Source: Arthrobacter sp. PAMC 25486 (GTDB taxonomy: Bacteria; Actinomycetota; Actinomycetes; Actinomycetales; Micrococcaceae). Taken from it: a DNA stretch of 64,000 bases. Position numbers and translations under genes: made by a program. Of this stretch, positions 7,744-15,171 are shown in pieces. The notes under the pieces were generated by a model. It was given only the letters and a program-made list of their open reading frames with translations. It had not been told where the DNA came from and made no database searches. Numbering within the stretch: position 1 is the first letter of the stretch; the number at the start of each line of letters is the position of its first letter. Location of the stretch: the NCBI RefSeq assembly GCF_000785535.1, contig NZ_CP007595.1, positions 4,424,439 through 4,488,438 of the forward strand, written 5' to 3'.

Positions 7744-8949
7744 GTGACATCCACCCCGAGTGAAAGCGCCCAAAAACCGCTCACCATCTTGATCGCGGCC
7801 GACACCTACCCGCCGCACATCAACGGGGCCGCGCAGTTCTGCCTCCGCCTGGCGACGGGGATGACAGCCAGAGGACACAACGTTCATGTGATGGCCTGCC
7901 GTGAAGACGGCGGCCCCATGTTCACCGAGCAGCGCCCCGAAGCAACCGTCCACCGCCTGCGTTCCCGCCCGGTGCCCACGCACGAATACTTCAGGATCTG
8001 CCTGCCGTGGGAAATCAAGAGGGACATTGCCGCACTATTTGATGTGATCAAGCCGGATGTGGTGCACGTGCAAAGCCACTACATGATCGGTGAGCACGTG
8101 GTGTACGAGGCAGCACGCCGCGGCATCCGGATCATTGCAACCAACCACTTCATGCCGCAAAACCTGAACCCGTTCCTGCCGTTCCCGCAGTGGTTCAAGA
8201 ACATTGTGGGCCGCGTGTCATGGCGTGACATGGGCAAGGTGATGAGTCGGGCCGATGTCGTCACCACGCCTACGCCGCTGGCGGCAAAGGCCATGCATGA
8301 GCACGCCTTCCTGCGCAAGGTGCTGCCGCTCTCCAACGGCATCGAATCCGGCAACTATGAGCTGGCCGAGGGTGAGAGCATTCCCCGCAACGAATTCCCC
8401 ACCGTGGCGTTTGTTGGCCGTCTCGCTGAGGAAAAGCACATTGACGTCCTGATCGACGCGATCGCCAAGACCCCGGTGGAATTGAACCTGCAGTTGGTTG
8501 TTGTTGGCGGCGGCGAGGTCAAGAACGCGCTCAAGGTGCAAAGTGAAAAGTTGGGGCTGTCCTCAAGGGTCAGCTTCACCGGACTCATCAGCGACGAGGA
8601 ACTGCGCGAGATTTACCTCAAGGCCGACCTCTTCGTCATGCCCGGCACCGCCGAACTGCAGTCATTGGTCACCCTTGAAGCCATGAGCGCCTCCACCCCC
8701 GTGGTGCTGGCCAACGCCATGGCCCTGCCCCACCTGGTCGACGAAGGTGTGAACGGCTACCTGTTCACACCCAACGACAGCGAAGACCTGGCGCAGAAGA
8801 TCACCACCATCATGCAACTCTCACCCGAGGACAGGGCGGCCATGGGCGAGGCCAGCCACAGCATGGTGGCCCGCCACGGCCTGGCCAAGACACTTGACAC
8901 CTTCGAAGACATATATCGTGGCGGAAGCTACGAGGATCACGCAGTTTAG
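7744..8949 (+). CDS. GT4-family glycosyltransferase
   Basis: Retaining glycosyltransferase with the GT-B fold; similar actinobacterial enzymes mannosylate phosphatidylinositol or other membrane lipids. The N-terminal acceptor domain has DTYPPHINGAAQ. The C-terminal donor domain starts near VAFVGRLAEEKHID and carries the E-x7-E type segment GTAELQSLVTLEAMSAS. Start: the frame opens at an ATG overlapping the previous stop (7699), but GTG at 7744 has AGGAG 9 bases upstream and matches the point where homology should begin (401 aa). It lies downstream of the CDP-alcohol phosphatidyltransferase and DMT genes, so a glycolipid role is plausible. Confidence 0.85.
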   Translation: MTSTPSESAQKPLTILIAADTYPPHINGAAQFCLRLATGMTARGHNVHVMACREDGGPMFTEQRPEATVHRLRSRPVPTHEYFRICLPWEIKRDIAALFDVIKPDVVHVQSHYMIGEHVVYEAARRGIRIIATNHFMPQNLNPFLPFPQWFKNIVGRVSWRDMGKVMSRADVVTTPTPLAAKAMHEHAFLRKVLPLSNGIESGNYELAEGESIPRNEFPTVAFVGRLAEEKHIDVLIDAIAKTPVELNLQLVVVGGGEVKNALKVQSEKLGLSSRVSFTGLISDEELREIYLKADLFVMPGTAELQSLVTLEAMSASTPVVLANAMALPHLVDEGVNGYLFTPNDSEDLAQKITTIMQLSPEDRAAMGEASHSMVARHGLAKTLDTFEDIYRGGSYEDHAV

Positions 8950-9020
8950 GCGCTGAGCTATTAGTATTGTGGGAGTGCTTTTCCCAGTTGCGTATTCTTA
9001 CGGGGCGAAGCACCCTGCAC

Positions 9021-9094
9021 GGGGCCATAGCTCAGCTGGTTAGAGCGCGGGACTCATAATCCTAAGGTCCTCGGTTCAAGTCCGAGTGGCCCTA
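9021..9094 (+). tRNA. tRNA with CAT anticodon (elongator Met; Ile2 not excluded)
   Basis: Cloverleaf: acceptor GGGGCCA/TGGCCCT, D stem GCTC/GAGC, loop CTCATAA with CAT anticodon, T stem CTCGG/CCGAG, discriminator A, no encoded CCA. It is not the initiator, because the three G-C pairs in the anticodon stem are absent. CAT-anticodon tRNAs can also be tRNA-Ile2 modified by TilS; I favour Met from overall resemblance. Confidence 0.85.
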
Positions 9095-9101
9095 CGTGTA
9101 T

Positions 9102-9155
9102 AGCCGCAGGTCAGAGACCCTTTTCAGGGATTCTGGCCTGCGGCTTTTTGTTTTT
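9102..9155 (+). terminator. Terminator after the CAT tRNA
   Basis: Stem AGCCGCAGG-T-CAGA pairs with TCTG-G-CCTGCGGCT (one T-G pair), followed by TTTTTGTTTTT. A classical intrinsic terminator. Confidence 0.88.
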
Positions 9156-9162
9156 CAATGCC

Positions 9163-9372
9163 GGGGGTAGTCGTTGCCATCCGCCCCTGGCAGACCGGCC
9201 GCATTTGGCAACGACTACCCCCGCAGCTTCGGAATCCGTCCGTGCCGGCCGCATTTGGCAACGGCTACCCCCGCAGCTTCGGAATCCGTCCGTGCCGGCC
9301 GCATTTGGCAACGGCTACCCCCGCAGCTTCGGAATCCGTCCGTGCCGGCCGCATTTGGCAACGACTACCCCG
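9163..9372. repeat. 50-bp tandem repeat (3.5 units) with an inverted partial copy
   Basis: Units start at 9198, 9248, 9298 and 9348 (the last cut at 25 bases), each beginning GCCGCATTTGGCAACG. They differ only at one A/G position (GACTAC or GGCTAC). A 17-base reverse-complement copy of the ACTACCCCC segment sits at 9163-9179, so the left end can fold back on the array. All six frames are partly open here, but nothing looks coding. It lies between a tRNA terminator and the promoter region of the acyl-CoA dehydrogenase. Confidence 0.9.
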
Positions 9373-9447
9373 GCGCGTGTCCCGGCGCGTGTCCAGCCGG
9401 GCGGTCAGCCATGTGCAATGTTGCGGCCATCACGTCCGGTGCGGTAA

Positions 9448-9463
9448 GTTACTCATCAGTAAC
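9448..9463. promoter_or_regulatory. Palindrome GTTACT-N4-AGTAAC upstream of the acyl-CoA dehydrogenase
   Basis: Perfect 6-bp arms with a 4-base spacer, about 60 bp before the gene start. The form suits a TetR-type repressor dimer, as often seen at fatty-acid oxidation genes. The regulator is not in this window. Confidence 0.5.
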
Positions 9464-9479
9464 ATGTTTGGTGTTGGCC

Positions 9480-9495
9480 GAACAGTTGGCTGTTC
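9480..9495. promoter_or_regulatory. Palindrome GAACAG-N4-CTGTTC upstream of the acyl-CoA dehydrogenase
   Basis: Second perfect 6-bp inverted repeat with a 4-base spacer, centred 32 bp downstream of the first and 28 bp before the start codon. It may be an operator or a leader hairpin. Confidence 0.45.
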
Positions 9496-9523
9496 AGTGA
9501 TGAGTTCAAGCAAAGGAATGCCC

Positions 9524-10714
9524 GTGTCGAAGGCTGCAGTAGATATCAACAACCTCCCGTACGCCGATGGCGACTTCTACGGATTTGAGCAGCTGCTCTC
9601 CGAGACGGAACGGGAACGACTGCACGAAATTCGCGATTTCCTGGCCAAAGAAGTCAAACCCATTGCCATTGATTGCTGGAACCGCGGCGAATTCCCCATG
9701 GAGATCATCCCGAAGCTCGCCGAGCTGGACATCATGAGCCCCGTCCACCGGCAGGGGCACTCCAGCCTCTTTGCCGGACTTGCCCACGCCGAATTCACTC
9801 GCGCGGACGCCTCCATCGCCACATTCATGGGCGTCCATGACGGACTGTTCACCGGCTCCATCGAGGCGTTGGCCTCCAACGAGCAAAAGGCGGCCTGGCT
9901 CCCGGACATCTACGCCCTGAAGAAGATCGGCGCCTTCGGCCTGACCGAACCCCTCGGCGGCTCGGACGTAGCCGGCGGCACGCGCACCACCGCCGTCCGC
10001 GAGGGCGAGAACTGGATCCTGAACGGCGCCAAACGCTGGATTGGCAACGCCACCTTTTCCGACTGGGTTGTCATCTTCGCCCGCGACGTAGCCGACAACC
10101 AGGTCAAGGCGTTCCTCGTCGACACCACCTTGGACGGTTACGGTGCCACGAAAATTGAAAACAAGACGGCCCTGCGCACCGTCCAAAACGCAGACATCAC
10201 ACTTGAGAATGTTGTGGTGCCGCACGAATACAAGCTGGCCGGCGGCAACAGCTTCCGTGACACCAACAAGGTCTTGAAGGTCACCCGCCTCGCCGTTGCC
10301 TGGCAGGCTGTGGGCCAGCAGATGGCCGCCTTTGACGTGGCCCGCCGCTACGCCGTGGAACGCGAACAGTTCGGCCGGCCCATCGCCTCGTTCCAGCTGG
10401 TGCAGGACCAGCTGGTGAAAATGCTGGGCAACACCGTCGCCTCCACCGGCATGATGGTGCGCCTGTCGCAGCTCGAAGACCTGGGCCAGGCGAAGGATGA
10501 GCAGTCGGCGCTGGCCAAGGCGTTCACCACTGCCCGGATGCGTGAAACCGTGGCCATGGGCCGCAGCCTTCTGGGCGGCAACGGCATTGTCACCGACTTT
10601 GAAATGGCAAAGATCTTCGCCGACGCCGAGGCCATCTACTCCTACGAAGGCACCTACGAGATCAACACCCTCGTGACGGGCCGTGCCATCACCGGCATCT
10701 CTGCCATCATCTAA
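9524..10714 (+). CDS. Acyl-CoA dehydrogenase, glutaryl-CoA-dehydrogenase-like group
   Basis: FAD flavoenzyme that introduces the alpha-beta double bond in acyl-CoA. Seen: the FAD/substrate loop FGLTEPLGGSDVAGG, the helix motif AVEREQFGRPIASFQLVQ, and the C-terminal YEGTYEINTL with the catalytic base Glu. The pattern is closest to the glutaryl-CoA dehydrogenase/short-chain group. Start: AAAGGA sits 7 bases before GTG 9524 and directly abuts an in-frame ATG at 9518; ATG 9500 is a third option. I take GTG (396 aa). It ends exactly where the convergent M23 gene ends, with no spacer. Confidence 0.87.
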   Translation: MSKAAVDINNLPYADGDFYGFEQLLSETERERLHEIRDFLAKEVKPIAIDCWNRGEFPMEIIPKLAELDIMSPVHRQGHSSLFAGLAHAEFTRADASIATFMGVHDGLFTGSIEALASNEQKAAWLPDIYALKKIGAFGLTEPLGGSDVAGGTRTTAVREGENWILNGAKRWIGNATFSDWVVIFARDVADNQVKAFLVDTTLDGYGATKIENKTALRTVQNADITLENVVVPHEYKLAGGNSFRDTNKVLKVTRLAVAWQAVGQQMAAFDVARRYAVEREQFGRPIASFQLVQDQLVKMLGNTVASTGMMVRLSQLEDLGQAKDEQSALAKAFTTARMRETVAMGRSLLGGNGIVTDFEMAKIFADAEAIYSYEGTYEINTLVTGRAITGISAII

Positions 10715-11254
10715 TTACGGGTTCAGGGGGAGCAGGACCGAGGGGCGCAGGTCCATGACAAATTGCAGTGGATCAAGGTATTCCTCCCCTCGACGCACGC
10801 CCCAGTGCAGGCAGCTGGCACCGGCGGCGTCGCAGTGCGTGGGCCCCTGCACCAGTCCAACGCTCTGGGCCGCAAGCACCGGATCGCCGGCCTGCAGCGT
10901 GGAGGTGACGGGTTCAAAACTGAGCCGCAGACCGCCGGCAACTGTGATGGTCAGCACCGCCCTGTTAACCACGACGCCGGAAAAACTCACCACCCCAGTG
11001 GTTGGCGCCACCACCGCGGCGCCCTGGGCTGCAGCCAAGTCCACGCCGCGATGTCCGCTCAGCCACGGCTTGGCAGGCGGATCGAAGGTGTGCACCACCG
11101 CAGGTGTCCCTGCCAGCGGCCACTGCCAGGCGAGGGAGGCTGGCAGGGGAGTGGCCGCCGTCGTGCTTAATGCGGCGGGACCGGGCAGGAAGGCCAAGAC
11201 CAGCAGGATTCCGCCCAACATGGACATTTTCCGGGTGGCTGACAGGGTGCGCAT
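10715..11254 (-). CDS. Secreted M23-family (LytM-like) peptidase domain protein
   Basis: Small exported protein with a hydrophobic N-terminus acting as signal peptide (MLGGILLVLAFLPGPAAL), then a lysostaphin/LytM fold. The zinc ligand motif GHRGVDLAA and the final LHWGVRRG are visible. In the usual HxH pair the first His is replaced by Cys (CLH), while the metal-binding second His remains, so activity may be altered. About 179 aa from ATG 11254. No ribosome site is seen there, but a TATTTT -10-like box lies about 32 bases upstream, and the frame further upstream is not protein-like. Stops abut the convergent acyl-CoA dehydrogenase. Confidence 0.75.
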   Translation of the reverse strand: MRTLSATRKMSMLGGILLVLAFLPGPAALSTTAATPLPASLAWQWPLAGTPAVVHTFDPPAKPWLSGHRGVDLAAAQGAAVVAPTTGVVSFSGVVVNRAVLTITVAGGLRLSFEPVTSTLQAGDPVLAAQSVGLVQGPTHCDAAGASCLHWGVRRGEEYLDPLQFVMDLRPSVLLPLNP

Positions 11255-11602
11255 CTGACAATCGTGCGCCCGGAAGCCGGGCAAAAATAGGTCCCTGTGC
11301 CGGAATGTGGACGACGACCCTGGTTGTGTGGGGTGTGGGGGAATGAACTGGTCAGGGGGCATTGCCGCGCTGTAGTAACATTGAGGGAGCAGTGTGCTGT
11401 TTGTGCACTGACTTCGCACACCCCACCCTGATGAGGTATTCGAGAATGATCTTGGATCCTGCTGATGGATTGTGCCCATACGGTCCGCCTCACGGTGGTT
11501 TATGGAATGCGCGATGGGTGTCAGGAGCAATGGAACCTAGTCGGGCAACCGGTTTGGGACCAAGGCTGAACAACCGTAAAACTAACAAGAAGGAGCGTCG
11601 GC
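11255..11602 (+). other. Upstream region and probable mRNA leader of rpsB
   Basis: 348 bp between the divergent peptidase and rpsB. A TANNNT-type box (TAACAT, 11376-11381) could start a leader of about 215 nt before rpsB, a length that would allow S2 autoregulation as known in other bacteria. I could not fold a convincing conserved structure. No gene seen; small frames here lack ribosome sites. Confidence 0.4.
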
Positions 11603-12529
11603 ATGCCCGTCGTAACAATGCGCCAGCTGCTTGACAGCGGCGTCCACTTTGGACACCAGACCCGCCGTTGGAACCCGAAGATGAAGCGATTCATCCTGAC
11701 CGAGCGCAACGGCATCTACATCATCGACCTGCAGCAGTCACTGTCTTTCATTGACCGCGCCTACGAGTTCGTGAAGGCCACCGTTGCACACGGCGGCACC
11801 GTACTCTTCGTCGGCACCAAGAAGCAGGCTCAGGAAGCAATCGCCGAGCAGGCTACACGTGTTGGCCAGCCCTACGTGAACCAGCGCTGGTTGGGTGGCA
11901 TGCTCACCAACTTCCAGACGGTTTCCAAGCGCATCTCGCGCATGAAGGAACTCGAAGAGATCGACTTCGACGACGTTGCCGGCTCAAACCACACCAAGAA
12001 GGAGCTCCTGCTCCTCAAGCGTGAACTCACCAAGCTGCAGACCAACCTCGGTGGTATCCGCAACCTGACCAAGGCACCGTCCGTGATCTGGGTTGTTGAC
12101 ACACCCAAGGAACACCTCGCCATCGACGAGGCACACAAGCTGAACATCCCCGTTGTTGCCATCCTGGACTCCAACTGCAACCCTGACGAAGTTGATTTCC
12201 CGATCCCGGGCAACGACGACGCCATCCGCTCCGTTGCACTGTTGACCCGCGTCATTGCCGATGCTGTTGCAGAAGGCCTGATCGCCCGCAACAACAAGGC
12301 AACCGGCAACGCAGAAGCACCGGCTGAGCCCTTGGCTGAGTGGGAGCGCGAACTCCTCGAAGGCGAAAAGGCTGCTGAAGCACCGGCAGAAGCTGCTGCT
12401 GAAGTTGCTGTTGAGGCACCGGCCGAGGCTGCTGCTGAAGCTGTTGTTGAGGCACCGGCCGAGGCTGCTGCTGAAGTTGCTGTTGAGGCACCGGCAGAAG
12501 CTGCTGCTGAAGCTGCAACCGAGAAGTAA
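11603..12529 (+). CDS. rpsB: 30S ribosomal protein S2
   Basis: Structural protein of the small subunit. The N-terminus ([20 protein letters not shown]) and the core through [14 protein letters not shown] are canonical. ATG start with AAGAAGGAG upstream. At 308 aa it is about 50 residues longer than a typical S2: the tail (residues 259-306) is four near-identical 12-aa Ala/Glu/Pro units encoded by a 36-bp tandem repeat. It begins the rpsB-tsf pair; the 167-bp gap to tsf holds a hairpin that may lower read-through. Confidence 0.98.
   Translation: MPVVTMRQLLDSGVHFGHQTRRWNPKMKRFILTERNGIYIIDLQQSLSFIDRAYEFVKATVAHGGTVLFVGTKKQAQEAIAEQATRVGQPYVNQRWLGGMLTNFQTVSKRISRMKELEEIDFDDVAGSNHTKKELLLLKRELTKLQTNLGGIRNLTKAPSVIWVVDTPKEHLAIDEAHKLNIPVVAILDSNCNPDEVDFPIPGNDDAIRSVALLTRVIADAVAEGLIARNNKATGNAEAPAEPLAEWERELLEGEKAAEAPAEAAAEVAVEAPAEAAAEAVVEAPAEAAAEVAVEAPAEAAAEAATEK
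12377..12520 (+). repeat. 36-bp in-frame tandem repeat in rpsB (4 units)
   Basis: Units start at 12377, 12413, 12449 and 12485, each reading EAPAEAAAE plus three variable residues (VAV, VVV-like or ATE-like). DNA identity between units is high, including third bases, which indicates expansion by duplication rather than selection for composition alone. Confidence 0.92.
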
Positions 12530-12601
12530 AACACTTTTCTTCGGCCCTTGATGGGTTCCACCTGAGGAAATCCATCTCGGCCACACTTAAGGAATCAGAT
12601 G

Positions 12602-12644
12602 CTGGCAGGATCGCACCGCCCACAAGGCGCAGCGGTCCTGCCAG
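12602..12644 (+). other. Hairpin between rpsB and tsf
   Basis: A 9-bp stem (CTGGCAGGA / TCCTGCCAG) with inner GCC/GGC pairing and no U-tract. It may be an attenuator, a processing site or a 3'-end stabiliser of rpsB mRNA. Confidence 0.55.
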
Positions 12645-12696
12645 AACTGGCCTAAACCAGATTTACATACTCAAACATCTACACTGAGGGGTTCAT

Positions 12697-13524
12697 ATGG
12701 CGAACTACACCGCCGCTGATATTAAGGCTCTGCGCGAGCGCACAGGCGCAGGCATGATGGACGTCAAGAAGGCTCTCGACGAGGCCAACGGCGACGCCGA
12801 GAAGGCCATGGAGCTCATTCGCATCAAGGGCCTCAAGGGTGCCACCAAGCGCGAAGGCCGCTCAACCGCTGAAGGCCTCGTTGCCGCAGCCGTTGACAAC
12901 GGTGTTGGTGTCATGGTTGAAGTCAACTGCGAGACTGACTTCGTTGCCAAGGCTGCCCCCTTCATCGAATTCTCCAACAAGGTACTGGCCACGGCCATCT
13001 CTTCCGGCGCAGCCGATGTTGAGACACTGCTGGCAGTTGACGTTGACGGCAAGCCCATGTCCGAGGTTGTCATTGAAGCCGGCGCACTGCTGGGCGAAAA
13101 GGTTGCCATTCGCCGCCTGGCCCGCGTCGAAGGTGCCACGGTTGACGCTTACCTGCACAAGACCTCCAAGGACCTTCCCGCACAGGTTGGCGTGCTCTTC
13201 GCCGTCGACGGTGACAACCAGGAAGTGGCGCACGACGTAGCCGTGCACATTGCTGCCATGTCCCCGACATTCCTGACCCGCGACGAAGTTGCACAGGACG
13301 TCGTTGACAGCGAACGCCGCATCGCCACCGAAACCGCACAGGCAGAGGGCAAGCCGGAAGCTGCCATGACGAAGATCGTTGAAGGCCGCTTGACCGGCTT
13401 CTTCAAGGAGATCGTCCTGGTTGACCAGGCTTTCGCCAAGGATGCCAAGAAGAGCGTTGCCACTGTTTTGGCAGACGCAGGCGTCAAGCCTGTCGCCTTC
13501 GCGCGTTTCCGCGTCGGAGCATAA
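12697..13524 (+). CDS. tsf: Elongation factor Ts
   Basis: Guanine-nucleotide exchange factor for EF-Tu. It has an N-terminal UBA-like domain (ALRERTGAGMMDVKKAL), the EF-Tu contact motif ETDFVAKA, and the two-subdomain dimerisation core. 275 aa is the normal actinobacterial length. ATG start with GAGGGG 5 bases upstream. It is followed by a long hairpin. Confidence 0.98.
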   Translation: MANYTAADIKALRERTGAGMMDVKKALDEANGDAEKAMELIRIKGLKGATKREGRSTAEGLVAAAVDNGVGVMVEVNCETDFVAKAAPFIEFSNKVLATAISSGAADVETLLAVDVDGKPMSEVVIEAGALLGEKVAIRRLARVEGATVDAYLHKTSKDLPAQVGVLFAVDGDNQEVAHDVAVHIAAMSPTFLTRDEVAQDVVDSERRIATETAQAEGKPEAAMTKIVEGRLTGFFKEIVLVDQAFAKDAKKSVATVLADAGVKPVAFARFRVGA

Positions 13525-13574
13525 TTACACATTTCAAGAGCTTCGGGGCAGCTAGCCGCCCCGGCTTGATGTGA

Positions 13575-13615
13575 CGAAGAAGGGGTGACCGCAAACAGCG
13601 GTTGCCCCTTCTTCG
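13575..13615 (+). terminator. Long hairpin after tsf
   Basis: A 17-bp stem (CGAAGAAGGGG-TGA-CCG with its partner, two G-T wobbles) and a 7-base loop. There is no U-run after it, so termination would be of the U-tract-independent type proposed for actinobacteria. Confidence 0.65.
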
Positions 13616-13719
13616 CATGTAACGTCGGATAAGATTTTAGAGGCACCCAGCACAATGGCACGCAGACAGCCGGCGCGGCAGCAAGCAACGCGCCCAGCCA
13701 CGGCCCCATGGAAGGCAAC

Positions 13720-14499
13720 ATGAGCACAAATATTACGCAGACCGAAGAGACCTGTCCCAGCGCCGTCACCGCGGATGACGCTGCAGCGGTACCCGGCAAA
13801 CGCCGTCGTGTGTTGTTGAAGCTCTCCGGCGAGGTCTTCGGGGCAGGCAAGCTCGGCGTGGATCCGGACACCATCCGCGACATCGCCAAGCAGATCGCCA
13901 GCACGGTGGACAAGGTTGAGGTTGCCATTGTTGTTGGCGGCGGGAACTTCTTCCGCGGCGCAGAGCTCTCCGCCTCCGGCATGGACCGCTCACGCGCGGA
14001 CTACATGGGCATGCTGGGCACCGTCATGAACTGCCTGGCGCTGCAGGACTTCCTGGAACAAGCCGGCGTGGACACCCGCGTGCAGAGCGCCATCACCATG
14101 GGCCAGGTTGCCGAGGCCTACATTCCCCGCCGCGCCATCCGCCACATGGAAAAGAGCCGCGTGGTCATCTTCGGCGCCGGCGCAGGCCTGCCCTACTTCT
14201 CCACCGACACCGTCGCAGCCCAGCGTGCGCTGGAAGTCCATGCCGACGTCGTGCTGATGGCCAAAAACGGCGTTGACGGCGTCTACACGGCGGATCCCAA
14301 GAAGGACCCCACCGCCGTCAAGCTTGATTCGCTCAGCTACGATGAGGCCATGGCCCGCGACATCCGCGTCATGGACCAGACGGCGTTCAGCCTGTGCAAA
14401 GACAACAACGTGACCATGCTCGTCTTCGGCATGGAAGGTGAAGGCAATGTTGCCCGCGCCATTCTGGGCGAAGAGCTGGGCACCCTGGTCACCCCGTAA
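13720..14499 (+). CDS. pyrH: UMP kinase
   Basis: Phosphorylates UMP to UDP in pyrimidine synthesis; hexameric amino-acid-kinase fold. Motifs: [15 protein letters not shown] (phosphate binding), [22 protein letters not shown], and [17 protein letters not shown] (uridine/ATP contacts). ATG at 13720 has GGAAGG upstream; an in-frame ATG 12 bases earlier lacks one. It carries about 27 residues ahead of the conserved domain. A TAAGAT box near 13630 could be its promoter, separate from tsf. Confidence 0.97.
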   Translation: MSTNITQTEETCPSAVTADDAAAVPGKRRRVLLKLSGEVFGAGKLGVDPDTIRDIAKQIASTVDKVEVAIVVGGGNFFRGAELSASGMDRSRADYMGMLGTVMNCLALQDFLEQAGVDTRVQSAITMGQVAEAYIPRRAIRHMEKSRVVIFGAGAGLPYFSTDTVAAQRALEVHADVVLMAKNGVDGVYTADPKKDPTAVKLDSLSYDEAMARDIRVMDQTAFSLCKDNNVTMLVFGMEGEGNVARAILGEELGTLVTP

Positions 14500-14613
14500 G
14501 CCACCCTCGCAGCATGGGCACAGCCGGGGCCCGCTCACGGTAGGATAGTTTCAGAATTGCCGTGGGCATTTGCCGCGGAAAGATTGTGTAGACATTTATT
14601 GAGGGAGAGACGC

Positions 14614-15171
14614 GTGATCGAAGATACCTTGCTCGAAGCCGAGGAAAAGATGGACAAGGCCGTCGAGGTTGCCAAAGAGGAGTTCTCCGCGGTCCGTACA
14701 GGCCGTGCCAACCCCGCCATGTTCCACAAGGTCATGGTTGACTACTACGGGTCTCCGACGCCGTTGCAGCAGCTTGCCGCCTTTGCCGTGCCGGAAGCCC
14801 GCACCCTGCTCATCACACCCTTCGACAAGACCTCGATGCACGACATTGAGCGTGCACTGAGCTCTTCCGAGGTTGGTGCCAACCCTTCCAATGACGGCAA
14901 CGTCATTCGCATCATGATGCCTGAACTGACCCAGGAACGTCGCAAGGAATACGTCAAGATTGTGCGCACCAAGGGTGAAGACGCCAAGATTTCCGTGCGC
15001 AACATCCGCCGCAAGGCCAAGGAGCAGCTGGACAAGCTGGTCAAGGATGGGGACGCCGGTGAGGACGAGGGTGTGCGTGCCGAGAAGGAATTGGACGCGC
15101 TGACCAAGTCCCACACGGAGAACATCGATGAGCTGCTCAAACGCAAGGAAGTCGAGCTTCTCGAGGTCTAA
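14614..15171 (+). CDS. frr: Ribosome recycling factor
   Basis: Splits post-termination ribosomes with EF-G. The 185-aa length is exactly standard. The N-terminal three-helix start (TLLEAEEKMDKAVEVAKEE), the conserved VRTGRANPAMF and the C-terminal helix are present. GTG start with GGGAGAG upstream; the open frame before it (from 14557) is not part of RRF. A TAGGAT box near 14541 may be a local promoter. The stop overlaps the cdsA start by one base (TAATG), indicating coupling. Confidence 0.98.
   Translation: MIEDTLLEAEEKMDKAVEVAKEEFSAVRTGRANPAMFHKVMVDYYGSPTPLQQLAAFAVPEARTLLITPFDKTSMHDIERALSSSEVGANPSNDGNVIRIMMPELTQERRKEYVKIVRTKGEDAKISVRNIRRKAKEQLDKLVKDGDAGEDEGVRAEKELDALTKSHTENIDELLKRKEVELLEV

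Noticed and set aside
9158..9523. Upstream extension of the acyl-CoA dehydrogenase through the 50-bp repeats
   Set aside because: The extension is repeat-encoded, open in several frames and lacks a ribosome site; homology starts near VSKAAVDINNLPYADG.
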